A stretch of DNA of 64,000 nt from Chitinophaga sp. MM2321 (GCF_964033635.1 NZ_OZ035533.1:4278001-4342000), one strand, 5' to 3'; counted from the first letter of the stretch, positions 25,924 through 35,946 are shown. Numbers and translations are program-made. Notes: a model not told the origin generated them from the sequence alone.

Positions 25924-26598
25924 CTATAAATCCACTTTCACCGTAACGGCGGCAAATGTATCAATAGCATTTGCAACCGGAAGATACAAGGTTTTAAATT
26001 CCATTGTACCTGTTGTTGGTGTACCGGTCAGCAAAGTCGTTTTCTCTTCGGAAGGAATCAGCTGTGTATGCGCAACGCCCGCCTGGTCCTGGTAACTGAG
26101 CAACACGCCCGGAGAGCGGGGATCTGCGTCCTCCCATTCCAGTTTTGTATCACCGCCGGTGATCACCGCACTTTTCAATATCCGGTTCAGGAGGCCGCTC
26201 TCATAGAAATTACCAAACACATCTCCGTTTACTTCCGCTTTAATAGAACGGTCGCCCTCCGCATTGTAAGTATACACTTCGAAAATGTATGGTCCTTCGC
26301 CCAGCTCCAGTGTATGCCGGATAGTATCTACGGAATTTTTATGTGAGACCGCTATCTCTACGGAATCCGCTTTACGGTTCCAGAAGATCCGGCATTTCAC
26401 GATGCGGGGATCCGTGTTCAGTAACCAGGCCAACTGGATACGTTCCTTACCGGGATTGGCTTTCAGCGAATCTACCTTACCGGGATACACATTTTCGCCG
26501 TTGGGGGCAAAATCTTTATAATTCTTGTCAGATTTTTCGCAGGCAGCGAGGCATAAGCCTGCTGCCAGTGAAAAACATAGATATCTTAACAATGTCAT
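25924..26598 (-). CDS. DUF4998 lipoprotein (PUL-B)
   Basis: 224 aa. Lipobox CLAAC (Cys19) makes it a lipoprotein, probably on the outer surface. The conserved block GKVDSLKANPGKERIQLAWL to DPRIVKCRIFWN (about 41-74) is typical of DUF4998, followed by an Ig/FN3-like sandwich (GPYIFEVYTYNAEGDRS). Such proteins sit just after SusD in PULs and are thought to be accessory glycan-binding proteins. Sandwiched 15 bp after the DUF4959/DUF5000 gene and 26 bp before the SGNH gene. Confidence 0.85.
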   Translation of the reverse strand: MTLLRYLCFSLAAGLCLAACEKSDKNYKDFAPNGENVYPGKVDSLKANPGKERIQLAWLLNTDPRIVKCRIFWNRKADSVEIAVSHKNSVDTIRHTLELGEGPYIFEVYTYNAEGDRSIKAEVNGDVFGNFYESGLLNRILKSAVITGGDTKLEWEDADPRSPGVLLSYQDQAGVAHTQLIPSEEKTTLLTGTPTTGTMEFKTLYLPVANAIDTFAAVTVKVDL

Positions 26599-26613
26599 GT
26601 TTTACAATTTTAA

Positions 26614-27810
26614 TTATAACTGTATTTCTCCGTAGAAAGTGAGTTCTGCCATCCAGAAATAATCTGCATTTCCAAACGTCTGCAACATTTTAATACGGAG
26701 ATACCTTACCGGCGGTATATCCGTTGGGAGCTTAAACTCGTGTCCTGCCTGCGCCTTGTTGATATCATCATTTGAATTGACACCGATAGTTAATCCCGAA
26801 CCTTTTACCACCTCACATTCCGAGAGTTTGGTCCAACCGTTGAAACTACCATCCTGATTGGGGTCATCTGTTCCCCATATTTCAAACAGTTGCGGATCTC
26901 CGGCGCTGTACAAGAGGTTGTTTTCATCAAAGGCGCCTCTGGGGATCTCGATAAAACGGCTTAACCGCGCAGTTACGCCCATATCAAATGTAACCCAGTG
27001 TGGTATGCCCGATCCATTGGCCGAACGGAACCAGGTGTTGTTACTACCGGAACCACCGCTTACTTTATCATTCCATAAATTAGTTAATGGGCCGGAAGGA
27101 AAGGTTGTAGCATCTGTGGGCAGCTTCATAGCTTTAAACAGTTTCTTGTCGAGCTGCTGTTCAAATAGTGGCGTCAGCAATTGCCAAACGGTATCGGAAT
27201 AGTTTTGCCAACGGTCCCTTACATACAGGCCAAACCAGCGTTCGCTGGCATCGAATCCGCGAACGGAAAACTCTCCTTCTTTATCGCTGGTATAATACAT
27301 ATCCGCCGGAATGGGTGCGCCATTTTGATCTTTTGTTATTACACCGATCACAATATTGGCAGAATCTTCGTTCTTGAATTTCGCGTTGATACCACCAAAA
27401 TCTGCTGCAAATTCCAGCGAAGTAAACACCGCGGTAACCGGTGGTGTAAGCGGTTTTACCTTTACAGAAACGGGTTCGGAACGGACTTCTGATTTGCTGA
27501 CGGAATATAATTTCACTTCCCGTTCTTCTGTATTTCCAAAACCTTCCAGTGTTAAACTGTTATTGTAAAATGTAGAAATCACTTCCATTTTATTACCTGG
27601 CCGGATTTCGTATTCTGCTTTTACATACAGTAATTCCGGGTCGGCAGGAATGTCGTAGGTGAGCACTACTTTTCCCGACTCGTTCTTAACGGTTACGTTG
27701 GAAACAACGCCGGGTGCTTTGCCACCTTTTGTGAGGGGCTCAATTTTTTCTTCCTTACAGCCAAAGGCGAGTAAGAGTAAACTTAATATGGGCAGAAGAT
27801 GTGTACGCAT
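26614..27810 (-). CDS. DUF4959/DUF5126/DUF5000 lipoprotein, putative surface glycan-binding protein (PUL-B)
   Basis: 398 aa lipoprotein (LLAFGC lipobox, Cys18). Three parts can be seen: an FN3-like domain (GKAPGVVSNVTVKNESGKVVLTY, about 30-120), a second sandwich (about 125-230), and a C-terminal F5/8-type discoidin-like domain (WVTFDMGVTARLSRFIEIPRG, LFEIWGTDDPNQDGSFNGW, VRYLRIKMLQTFG). The last is the DUF5000 pattern. It probably binds the target glycan next to SusCD. It lies 34 bp after susD. Confidence 0.87.
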   Translation of the reverse strand: MRTHLLPILSLLLLAFGCKEEKIEPLTKGGKAPGVVSNVTVKNESGKVVLTYDIPADPELLYVKAEYEIRPGNKMEVISTFYNNSLTLEGFGNTEEREVKLYSVSKSEVRSEPVSVKVKPLTPPVTAVFTSLEFAADFGGINAKFKNEDSANIVIGVITKDQNGAPIPADMYYTSDKEGEFSVRGFDASERWFGLYVRDRWQNYSDTVWQLLTPLFEQQLDKKLFKAMKLPTDATTFPSGPLTNLWNDKVSGGSGSNNTWFRSANGSGIPHWVTFDMGVTARLSRFIEIPRGAFDENNLLYSAGDPQLFEIWGTDDPNQDGSFNGWTKLSECEVVKGSGLTIGVNSNDDINKAQAGHEFKLPTDIPPVRYLRIKMLQTFGNADYFWMAELTFYGEIQL

Positions 27811-27844
27811 TGTTATTACATTATGGTTATCAGATAAGGCATCC

Positions 27845-29734
27845 TTACCAGCCGGGGCTTTGCACCAGCAGGTTGTTCTCGATCAGATCCTCTTCCTTCA
27901 CAGGCCAGAGATAATCGCGCTTACGGAAAACCTGTGCATACAGGTATTGCACCTGGTAATAGGTGTCCGGTGTTTTACCGGTATAGTTCCAGCCGGTGAT
28001 AGGTTCATTCATCACCCTTTCTGCTTCTTTCCAGCGGCGGAGATCCCAGAAGCGGGGGCCTTCAAAAGCCAGTTCTATCAACCTTTCGCGGTGAATGATT
28101 TTTCTCAGCCCATCTTTGTTTTGTGGTGCGCCGGGAGATGTAGAATACTGCGACCAGGATTCTTCCACGGTTTTCAGACCGGCTCTTGCCCGTACCAGGT
28201 CTATCCATTTGAATGTTTCTCCACCAGGGCCCTGTGATTCATTCAGGGCTTCTGCATAAAGCAGGTACAAGTCTGCCAGGCGGATCAACGGCCAGGGATA
28301 TTGCTGTACGGTAATTTCTGTGGCGGAAGAAATGGTTTGTGGATTGACCAGCTTCTTTGCCCAGTAACCGGTAATAGAATATGCCCAGGCGTGGTTATTC
28401 GCTATCTGTCCCAGCTTTGCTTCCAGGTATACATTATCTGCATCATTAAAACGACCTTGTCCGAACCATCTGCCGCCATCAAAACCGAGGCTGGCATAGA
28501 AACGTACTTCGCGGTCGAAGTTGAGATTAGCCGTTACGTAGTTGGGTTTCAGGCGGAGAATATCTGCCGTGGTAGCAGTTCTTGTTGTATACCGGCCGTT
28601 ATAGTTCCAGGTTTTATCTTCGGAGATGGGCACACCATTCTTTGTATAGAACTCCTCTGCAATCTTCATCGGTACACCGAAAGAAGATAAAGTGGCCGTT
28701 TGCTTATCGCCGGAATACAGGCGGGGCAGGTTTTCCAGCTGTAATGTAGCCGCCCTGTTATTGGTGCTTGTCCAGATTATTTCAGGATTCCATTTTTCAC
28801 ACACGGCACTACGTACGCTCATTTCCGTTATTGTTTCCGGCGAACCGGGGAACGGCAGGAATGCGGCATTATAGTAATACAGTTTATGACCTGCGGCATG
28901 GCACTGCTCAATGGCTTCCCGGCAGGCTACCGCAGCGCGCTCCCATTTAGCGGGATCGTAGGTGTTGCTGAAAAGTTTGCCGCCCTTTTTATCTGTATAG
29001 GAAGCATAGTCGCTGTTGCCGTTGAAGAGCGGACTGGCAGCTGTTACCAGCAACTGCGCTTTCAGTGCCAGGGCAACGGATTTTGTAACGCGGCCTTGCT
29101 CGGTGGCTTCATTCAGGATCCTTTCCGGCAGATCCGGCACTGCTTCATCCAGCAGGCTGGCGATGTATTCCACACAACTGTCTATCGGCGCCTGGGTTAC
29201 TTTTACTTCAGCCGGACCACTGGTAATAGGCAGGTTCTGTTTGATGAGTGGAATAGGGCCGTACATGCGGAACAGGTAAAAATGATAATAGGCTTTGAGG
29301 AACTTTGCTTCCGCCGCCCAGCGTGCCTTTTCATAATCATCCATGTCGGGCACTTTGAAAATATTTTCCAGGAAAGTATTGCAATCCCGGATAGCTACGA
29401 ATGTTCCCCTGCCGCCGTTGCTACCACCCCAGTAGTTGGAGTAAGGATCTACTACGTTCTGAAACCCTTTGGCAATCTGCCATGCAGGCTGCACCAGGTT
29501 TACATTAAATTCATTCGCCCATAATTCATCTCCTCCCAGGAAAGTGGGATAGTTGTAGGGGTCTGTATATTTTGGCTGATAGCTGTAAATCGTAAAAAGA
29601 TATTGTTCTGCTGTGTTACGCATCCGGAACACGTGGTCCACCGTAGCGATGTTATCCGGCACAATATCCAGGTACTCGCAGGAAAAGAGCATTGGCCCGA
29701 ATAAAGCCACCACCCATATTTTAAAGTATTTCAT
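27845..29734 (-). CDS. SusD/RagB-type nutrient-binding lipoprotein (PUL-B)
   Basis: 629 aa, at the long end for SusD. Lipobox MLFSC (Cys19). Diagnostic segments are AAEAKFLKAYYHFYLFRMYGPIPLI, ALKAQLLVTAASPLFNG, WPLIRLADLYLLYAEALNESQGP, RERLIELAFEGPRFWDLRRWKEAE and the C-terminal NNLLVQSPGW. It caps the SusC partner encoded 23 bp upstream on the same strand. Confidence 0.95.
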   Translation of the reverse strand: MKYFKIWVVALFGPMLFSCEYLDIVPDNIATVDHVFRMRNTAEQYLFTIYSYQPKYTDPYNYPTFLGGDELWANEFNVNLVQPAWQIAKGFQNVVDPYSNYWGGSNGGRGTFVAIRDCNTFLENIFKVPDMDDYEKARWAAEAKFLKAYYHFYLFRMYGPIPLIKQNLPITSGPAEVKVTQAPIDSCVEYIASLLDEAVPDLPERILNEATEQGRVTKSVALALKAQLLVTAASPLFNGNSDYASYTDKKGGKLFSNTYDPAKWERAAVACREAIEQCHAAGHKLYYYNAAFLPFPGSPETITEMSVRSAVCEKWNPEIIWTSTNNRAATLQLENLPRLYSGDKQTATLSSFGVPMKIAEEFYTKNGVPISEDKTWNYNGRYTTRTATTADILRLKPNYVTANLNFDREVRFYASLGFDGGRWFGQGRFNDADNVYLEAKLGQIANNHAWAYSITGYWAKKLVNPQTISSATEITVQQYPWPLIRLADLYLLYAEALNESQGPGGETFKWIDLVRARAGLKTVEESWSQYSTSPGAPQNKDGLRKIIHRERLIELAFEGPRFWDLRRWKEAERVMNEPITGWNYTGKTPDTYYQVQYLYAQVFRKRDYLWPVKEEDLIENNLLVQSPGW

Positions 29735-29757
29735 AACAGTCTCTTTTAAATAATTGA

Positions 29758-32700
29758 TCAGAACGACAATTGCGCGCCCATGTTAATAACCCTTTGGACG
29801 GGATATCCCAGGCCATTGCCTCCCATTTCCACATCCCATTGTTTAAACTTGCCCAGCACCAGAAGATTGATGCCGCTGACATAGAAACGGGTCTTCTCCA
29901 CCTTGATCCGCTTCGTCAGCGATGCCGGCAGGGTGTAACCCACTTCAAGTGTTTTCAGCCGCAGGAAGGCGCCATTGCGCATGAACCAGGTGCTGTTCTG
30001 GGTATTATTGGCAATAGGTCGTGTACTTAAACGTGGCCATGTGGCATAGAGATCGCGGTTATCTTCCGACCAGTGATTATCTGCATATACCTGCAACAAC
30101 GCGCGGTCGTTTACAAAAGGCGCGGTGGAATCAGGATTGATCCAGAACGATTCTCTTGCCAGTCCCTGGAAGAATGCAGAAAGGTCGAAATTTTTATATC
30201 CCACAGAGAAACCAAATCCGTATACAACTTCGGGTGTGGTAGGATAACCAATGGGCACCCTGTCGCGGCTCGTGATCTGACCATCGCCGTTTACATCATG
30301 GTACTTGATATCTCCCGCCCCATATTCGCCAAAACTTTGTACCGGTGAGTTGGCCACTTCCGCATCATCTGCAAACAAACGCTCTGCGATATAACCCCAT
30401 GACTGCGACAGCGGATAACCTTTGTGGGATAAATATGTTTCCTCGTATTCCGGTTCTTCATACACTTTAAAAGCACTGGTAGCATAGGTGAAATTACCAC
30501 GCGCCTGGATCCACCAGTTCCTGTTGAAACTGTGGTTATAATCTACTGACAGGTCGAATCCTTTACCGGTGGCCTCTCCGAGATTGGCCTGTATATCTGC
30601 ATTACTCAGCAATCCCATTGTAACGGGAATGTATGCACGGTTCATCAGGATGTTCTTCCTGTTTTCTGTATAAATATCCAGGAGGATATTTATTTTATTA
30701 AACAGCCCTATCTCCACACCCCAGTTTGTTTTTATAGCGGTTTCCCAGGTAATGTCATTATTTCCATACCGGTTGATAAAAATACCATCGCGGTAATAAG
30801 TATAATCTGTTCCGAAGGCAGAACCCCGAACGGGATCTTTCATACTTACATCAGCGAGATAGAGGAACCTGTCTTTCGGATCACCGATGGCATCGTTCCC
30901 TACAACACCGTAGGTACCACGCAGTTTCAGACTGCTCACTACTTTCAGCAAAGGTTTAAAAAACGGCTCGTTGGATACCAGCCATGCACCGCCCACTGAA
31001 GGGAAGAAGCCAAAGCGTTTGTCTGCATAAAATCTTTCCGTACCATTATATCCGAAATCATATTCTGCGAAATAACGGTTGTCATAGGAATAGGTAAACC
31101 TGCCGGACACGCCGATATTCCGGTGTGGCAGCGACAATTGCAGGGAGCCGGCATTAGCGGTGATCTGGTTGTTCATGAGGAACACCATCATCGCGCTTAC
31201 ATTATGTTTATCCCTGTAAGTGCGGTTAAAATTGGCTGTCGCCTGGATATAGGTAGTAGCTTTGATCTCCTTTGGCCCTTCGTTATAGTTCAGGTATTCT
31301 GTACCGGTATTAGGGTTCAGCATACTCAGGTTGTACTGGTTGGTATACTTGTCGTAATTACCCAACTGGTACCAGAAAGGATTGTAAAAGCGTGACACAT
31401 CAAAATAAGAAGTGCGTGTTGTATTGAAGAGTGCATTCAGGGAAAGCCCTTCAGTAATGAAAGATAAATTCTGCTTCAGTTCAAACTGTGCCAGCAAATT
31501 GGAACGGGTATATTCCTTATATCCCTTCACCATGTCTGCATATGGATTGATGTAATTGCCGTTGCCGAAATTACCAAACATAATATGCTGTACATAGGCA
31601 TTTTCGTCGTCTACCGGGTAGTAGGCCGGAAACAGCACGGGATTGGAGCGGATCACTTTCCGGTACATATCTGTTCCGCCATCCACCGGGCCTTTATAAT
31701 CATCGAAGGTGCCGGATAAGCGGATGCCTACTTCTGTGCTTTTTGTCAGATTGATATTGACGTTGGAGCGCATGGAGTAGGTTTTCAGTTTGATATTATT
31801 GTTGAAGTTATTGCGCTTGTCTACTTTCAGCATACCATTATCCTGGTTCATCGTTGCAGCGAGATAATAGCGCGCTACTTTACCACCACCGGAAACGTTG
31901 AAGTTCACCCGCTGGTTCATCGTATAGTCTTTGAACAATTCCTTTCTCCAATCAGTAGCGGGATAGACGTAAGGGTTAGTACCGGCAATGGTGTTATCGA
32001 TCTTTGCCTCCGGGTAAGGCAGGATGCCCAACGGATCGCGCGTTAATACCGCTTCATTACCCAAACGCATATACGTAACGGGATCTGCCAGCGCCACGTT
32101 TTGTGTGGGGGCCGACAAGGAATTTTCCAACCGTACAGATATGCGTGCTTTACCTTCCACCCCTTCTTTGGTGGTGATGAGGATTACGCCGTTCGCGCCC
32201 CTTGCGCCATACAACGCGGTGGAGGTAGCATCTTTCAGGATAGAGAAGCTGGCAATATCATCTACCTGCATCCGGGAAAGATCGGTCGTCGTTAGTTCGA
32301 TACCATCTATCAGGATCAGGGGGTCTTTTTTGTAGCCAAAAGTGGTAACACCGCGGATAAAGAAATCGGCGTTGTCGGCTCCCGGCTCACCACTGCGCTG
32401 GTAAGCGATAACGCCGGCCAGTCTTCCGGCCAATGCGGTAGTGAGGTTGCTGGAAGCAATTTTCAGTTCTTTCGGATTAATGGTGGTAACTGCGCCCACC
32501 ACTTCCTTCTTCTTTTGTGTACCAAAACCTACAACAACTGTTTCTTCCAGTTGGTTGGAGGCAATGGCCAGGCGTACATTAATTACATCGCGCCCGTTTA
32601 CGGCTATCTCCTGTTTATCATAACCAATCATGCTGTACACCAGTGTGGTGGCGTTATTGGGGAGATCCAGCACATATTTACCATTGAGATCAGTGGTGGT

Positions 32701-33177
32701 ACCGATGCTGGGCGCCTCTTTTACAGCGATGGTCACACCCGGTAAAGGCATGCCTGTTGTATCTGTGACCATACCCCGCACATCCTTTTTCAGCAGTATC
32801 TCCGTTTTTTCATCTTTAGTGGTGATGGCAATCAGGTTGCCTTCGAGTAACCGGTATTCAAGATTGACAAGCGGTAACACCGTTTCCAGTACTTTGAAAA
32901 CGTTTTCATCTTTTACAGACAGGTCAATTCTCTTTTCGATCTTCACTTTACGTTCACTGAAAATGAAATGATATTTTGTCTGTGCTTCTATCATGAGTAA
33001 CATCTTCCGCAAGTCTGCAGACTCCAGGCTCAGTGACACTTTATCCTGTGATCGCACTGTTGCTGAAACGTGAAGAAATGATAACAGAAGGAAGAAAAAT
33101 GCTAGTTTCATAATCACAAGTACCTTTATTAGCGCATGCGGCGGACTATAAGCATACACTAAATGCTTTTTTTTCAT
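29758..33177 (-). CDS. SusC/RagA-type TonB-dependent transporter with STN domain (PUL-B)
   Basis: 1139 aa. A long N-terminal leader with the hydrophobic MKLAFFFLLLSFLHVSAT as signal core is followed by an STN (secretin/TonB short N-terminal) domain at about 45-120 (SLESADLRKMLLMIEAQTKY; NVFKVLETVLPL). Then come the carboxypeptidase-regulatory-like domain (DVRGMVTDTTGMPLPGVTIA), plug (VVVGFGTQKKKEVVGAV; YGARGANGVILITTKEG) and barrel ending MGAQLSF. The STN domain signals to FecR (33325-34383) so that the sigma factor at 34468 turns on the operon. An internal Met at residue 23 is an alternative start. Confidence 0.95.
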   Translation of the reverse strand: MKKKHLVYAYSPPHALIKVLVIMKLAFFFLLLSFLHVSATVRSQDKVSLSLESADLRKMLLMIEAQTKYHFIFSERKVKIEKRIDLSVKDENVFKVLETVLPLVNLEYRLLEGNLIAITTKDEKTEILLKKDVRGMVTDTTGMPLPGVTIAVKEAPSIGTTTDLNGKYVLDLPNNATTLVYSMIGYDKQEIAVNGRDVINVRLAIASNQLEETVVVGFGTQKKKEVVGAVTTINPKELKIASSNLTTALAGRLAGVIAYQRSGEPGADNADFFIRGVTTFGYKKDPLILIDGIELTTTDLSRMQVDDIASFSILKDATSTALYGARGANGVILITTKEGVEGKARISVRLENSLSAPTQNVALADPVTYMRLGNEAVLTRDPLGILPYPEAKIDNTIAGTNPYVYPATDWRKELFKDYTMNQRVNFNVSGGGKVARYYLAATMNQDNGMLKVDKRNNFNNNIKLKTYSMRSNVNINLTKSTEVGIRLSGTFDDYKGPVDGGTDMYRKVIRSNPVLFPAYYPVDDENAYVQHIMFGNFGNGNYINPYADMVKGYKEYTRSNLLAQFELKQNLSFITEGLSLNALFNTTRTSYFDVSRFYNPFWYQLGNYDKYTNQYNLSMLNPNTGTEYLNYNEGPKEIKATTYIQATANFNRTYRDKHNVSAMMVFLMNNQITANAGSLQLSLPHRNIGVSGRFTYSYDNRYFAEYDFGYNGTERFYADKRFGFFPSVGGAWLVSNEPFFKPLLKVVSSLKLRGTYGVVGNDAIGDPKDRFLYLADVSMKDPVRGSAFGTDYTYYRDGIFINRYGNNDITWETAIKTNWGVEIGLFNKINILLDIYTENRKNILMNRAYIPVTMGLLSNADIQANLGEATGKGFDLSVDYNHSFNRNWWIQARGNFTYATSAFKVYEEPEYEETYLSHKGYPLSQSWGYIAERLFADDAEVANSPVQSFGEYGAGDIKYHDVNGDGQITSRDRVPIGYPTTPEVVYGFGFSVGYKNFDLSAFFQGLARESFWINPDSTAPFVNDRALLQVYADNHWSEDNRDLYATWPRLSTRPIANNTQNSTWFMRNGAFLRLKTLEVGYTLPASLTKRIKVEKTRFYVSGINLLVLGKFKQWDVEMGGNGLGYPVQRVINMGAQLSF

Positions 33178-33286
33178 AACTTACGTAGAATTAGTTGTTA
33201 ATAATCGGGCACAGCCATCCCTCAACCGAGACTGTTCCCATTAAGGCTAATGACGGGAAATGGGTTCAACATTTCCCGTTTTTTTT
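33135..33286 (+). ncRNA. Predicted antisense RNA across the susC start (PUL-B)
   Basis: On the plus strand, opposite the susC 5' end, TACCTTTA (33121-33128) is a near -7 element. Downstream, ACGGGAAATG (33253-33262) pairs perfectly with CATTTCCCGT (33270-33279), followed by eight T (33279-33286), a classical intrinsic terminator for plus-strand transcription. No plus-strand gene exists there. A transcript of about 150 nt would cover the susC start codon. Antisense RNAs at this place are known from some Bacteroides PULs. The terminator is seen; the promoter and transcript are inferred. Confidence 0.35.
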
Positions 33287-33324
33287 GCTTTTTTATTTCA
33301 ATGGCAAAAGATTTTGGTATTTGC

Positions 33325-34383
33325 TTAATAGATAATAATAGTGGTATCGTCCACCATTCTGTAATTAAACTGTTCCGTTAATTGCAGTGCTTCCAAAGCC
33401 TGCTTTACTGTTTCATTTTTAAAGATCCCCGTAAAACGTAGTTGTTGAATAGTTGTATTTTCGAAACAGATGGACACATTGTACCAGCGTTCCAGTCGGG
33501 TCGCGAGGCTGGTAAAAGATTCATCATGGAATATGAGTTTATTGTCAATCCAGGCCGTTTCAATGATGGCGCTGTCTTCTTTTGAGAAATAGGTCGGCGT
33601 ACTGATAATCGGTACTGCCAATGCCTGGTATCCCTGCAGTGAATCCTTTCCGTTAGGGAGTACGAGTTTCTCCGCCGGTTTCAGGCGGATCTTTTTATCA
33701 GACCGGTTTTTCATCTCTACCTCTACTTCTCCGCTGATCAGCGTTGCTTCGCTGACACTGTCGTTCGGATAGGCTTTCACATTAAAGCTGGTGCCCAGTA
33801 CATTTATATTCATCGTTGCCGTGTGTACAATGAAGGGCCTGGAGGCATCTTTCGCCACATCAAAGAAAGCTTCTCCTTTCAGGTATACTTCTCTTTTATC
33901 TCCTTTAAAACGCGAAGGGTATTTCAGCTCACTGTCTGCATTCAGCCATACAGAAGTACCATCCGCCAGTTTGATATGTGAACGGGTGCCCCTGGTATTG
34001 GATTCAGAGCGGAGCCCGTCTTCTTTCCAGGGCAAAACACCGGTTGTTTGCATGATATACCAGGCACCCACCAAAAAAAATATGGCTGCCGCTGTACGCG
34101 CCAGTAGTGTCCACCATTTAATGCGTGTTGGTTCCTGATCTTCCTCCTGCCACAGCTGAGGATCTATTGTATGCATCTGCGATTTCAGCTTTTCAAAAGC
34201 TGCCTTCGTTTCGTCATTTTGTGCATGCCGTTCACTATCCTTCCAGAAAGACTGTAAGGCCCCGCTCTCCTTCCGGAGTTGCGGATCCGCTTTCATAAGG
34301 GCTTCCAGCTCCTGTTGTTCCTCATCCCGGATCTCGCCGGAAAGCATCCTGGTGACCAGCCATAAAAACCGTTCTTTGTCCAT
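33325..34383 (-). CDS. FecR-family anti-sigma factor (PUL-B)
   Basis: 352 aa inner-membrane protein. The cytosolic N-terminus (about 1-85, EEQQELEALMKADPQLRKE) should bind the sigma factor. One membrane span follows (AAAIFFLVGAWYIM, about 98-112). The periplasmic FecR domain has ESNTRGTRSHIKLADGTSVWL, GEAFFDVAKDASRPFIVHT and VLGTSFNVKAYP. A C-terminal DUF4974 domain (IIETAWIDNKLIFHDESFTSLATRLERWYNV) ends the protein. It receives the signal from the SusC STN domain. Located 84 bp after the sigma gene. Confidence 0.95.
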   Translation of the reverse strand: MDKERFLWLVTRMLSGEIRDEEQQELEALMKADPQLRKESGALQSFWKDSERHAQNDETKAAFEKLKSQMHTIDPQLWQEEDQEPTRIKWWTLLARTAAAIFFLVGAWYIMQTTGVLPWKEDGLRSESNTRGTRSHIKLADGTSVWLNADSELKYPSRFKGDKREVYLKGEAFFDVAKDASRPFIVHTATMNINVLGTSFNVKAYPNDSVSEATLISGEVEVEMKNRSDKKIRLKPAEKLVLPNGKDSLQGYQALAVPIISTPTYFSKEDSAIIETAWIDNKLIFHDESFTSLATRLERWYNVSICFENTTIQQLRFTGIFKNETVKQALEALQLTEQFNYRMVDDTTIIIY

Positions 34384-34467
34384 CTATATAAAAACTGCGA
34401 TTTGCGCTGCTTTTATACATAGACACTAAAAGTGGGGTGACTTACGTACTCTCCCGAAAAAAAAATT

Positions 34468-35103
34468 TTAATGGAGGATGGTTCCTAACAATAAGGAAAG
34501 CAAAACTGCGGCGTCTACGCCACTGGTAGCGGTTTTTTGCTGTGAAGTTAAGTATGGCTGGAGTATGGCGTGCAGCGTTTTCACAGCGGTGAAGAGCTGC
34601 TTTTCCACGGTGCGGTGCGATAAATTCATGATTTCTGCTACTTCTTTAGGTTTGAACCCCTCCTCCCGGATCAGCTGGAAAACCTTGCGTCTCCTGGGTG
34701 GCAGCATTTCCACCGCTTTATCCAGCCTGGCAAGGAGTTCTTTCCACTCAGATGCCTTATAAGGATCGTGGGAAGACAAAACACCATATTGTTCCGGATC
34801 ATCTGTGGTTACCACGCGGTAACCGGAAAACTTGCGCTGGTAATTCAGCGACTGGTTGCGTACAGCGGTAAAAAGGTATTTTTCTATATGAAGTACATCT
34901 TTATATGTCTCTCTTCCTGCCCAAAGCTTTAGAAAAATATCGGACACAATTTCTTCGGCAGACTCATGGTTATGAACATACCCTTCTGCAAAACGCACAA
35001 GCCCTTTGTAACAATGATGAAACAACTCTTCAAATGACCGTTGATCATTTTCCTTTGAAACCCTTTGCCACAGATCATTCATGTCGGTTTTATCAGTCCT
35101 CAT
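34468..35103 (-). CDS. ECF RNA polymerase sigma factor (PUL-B)
   Basis: 211 aa. Region 2 (FEELFHHCYKGLVRFAEGYV, ESAEEIVSDIFLKLWAGRE) and region 4 (LPPRRRKVFQLIREEGFKPKEVAEIMNLSHRTVEKQL) are of the Bacteroidetes FecI-like group. A C-terminal hydrophobic tail (AAVLLSLLLGTIL) is present, as in many of these. An in-frame ATG at 35082 is an alternative start. It heads PUL-B and is controlled by the FecR encoded next. Confidence 0.93.
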   Translation of the reverse strand: MRTDKTDMNDLWQRVSKENDQRSFEELFHHCYKGLVRFAEGYVHNHESAEEIVSDIFLKLWAGRETYKDVLHIEKYLFTAVRNQSLNYQRKFSGYRVVTTDDPEQYGVLSSHDPYKASEWKELLARLDKAVEMLPPRRRKVFQLIREEGFKPKEVAEIMNLSHRTVEKQLFTAVKTLHAILQPYLTSQQKTATSGVDAAVLLSLLLGTILH

Positions 35104-35435
35104 ACCGGGAATATTTATTCACAAAGGCATTCTCTGCAGACATACGAAAGTGTAATTTGGTTGATAATTTTACGCACGTGGAATTTTGATGCCCCGGTAA
35201 CTCACTGGTGTATTCTTGATTTCTAAAGTACATTTTATAAACCGATTATGCAAGCGGGGAATATTACTTTTCAGTAAAATAGTTGTTCCCATAAACATCT
35301 CCGCTTTATAGAAATGGCGCAATCAACCCCTTATATTGTCCTATTCACACGCTGTCTTTCTCTCCTATAAAGCGGATATTTGTATAAGTAGCTTAAAAGA
35401 CAAAACGATTATATCACCCTCATAAAGCGCAACAT
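35104..35435. promoter_or_regulatory. Divergent intergenic region between sigma (PUL-B) and DinB genes
   Basis: No gene is seen in these 332 bp. The only structure is a 12-bp inverted repeat, TCCGCTTTATAG (35300-35311) and CTATAAAGCGGA (35365-35376), 53 bp apart. It is followed by GATATTTG (35375-35382), one base off the -7 consensus for the DinB gene. This may be a looping operator or chance; nothing convincing was found for the sigma gene. Confidence 0.3.
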
Positions 35436-35936
35436 ATGGACAAACCACAAAAGAAAGCCATCCTGGAAGCCTTCCTTGGCTTATATGATTTTCACACAAA
35501 ATTATTTCATAACGTGCTCGTAAACGTTTCAGATAAAGATGCCAATAACCGGTTGAACACAAAAGCGAACCATATGGCATGGATTGCGGGCAGCCTTCTT
35601 CAGCAAAGGTATTTTTTAGGTGAAACAGTGGGAATAAACCTTCAACAGACTTCCCCCCAATTTTTCGAAAACTTCAAAGGCATACAGGACAATGTTACCT
35701 ATCCGCCGCTTGCTGAATATATAAAAGACTGGGATGCTATTTCGCAGGTATTAAAAGATGCTTTTGCCAATTTGAGTGAAGAAGCCCTGAACGGGCCCGA
35801 TCCTATGAAGATGCCGGGAGGCGATTACACCTTCCTTGATTCGATTATATTCTGCGTAGATAGGGAATCATACTGTATTGGCCAGTTAGGATTATTGCGC
35901 AGACAATTGGGTTATGACGCGATGAAATACGATTAA
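35436..35936 (+). CDS. DinB-family protein
   Basis: 166 aa cytosolic four-helix-bundle type protein. KANHMAWIAGSLLQQRYFLGE is the DinB-like second helix with the conserved His; helices with DWDAISQVLKDAFANLSEEAL and DRESYCIGQLGLLRRQLGYD follow. The C-terminal metal histidine of canonical DinB proteins is not obvious: the expected H in the IGQLGLLRR helix is replaced, so metal binding is uncertain. It stands alone, is transcribed towards PUL-C and ends just before a long hairpin repeat that could act as its terminator. Confidence 0.8.
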   Translation: MDKPQKKAILEAFLGLYDFHTKLFHNVLVNVSDKDANNRLNTKANHMAWIAGSLLQQRYFLGETVGINLQQTSPQFFENFKGIQDNVTYPPLAEYIKDWDAISQVLKDAFANLSEEALNGPDPMKMPGGDYTFLDSIIFCVDRESYCIGQLGLLRRQLGYDAMKYD

Positions 35937-35946
35937 AATTTGGGGA

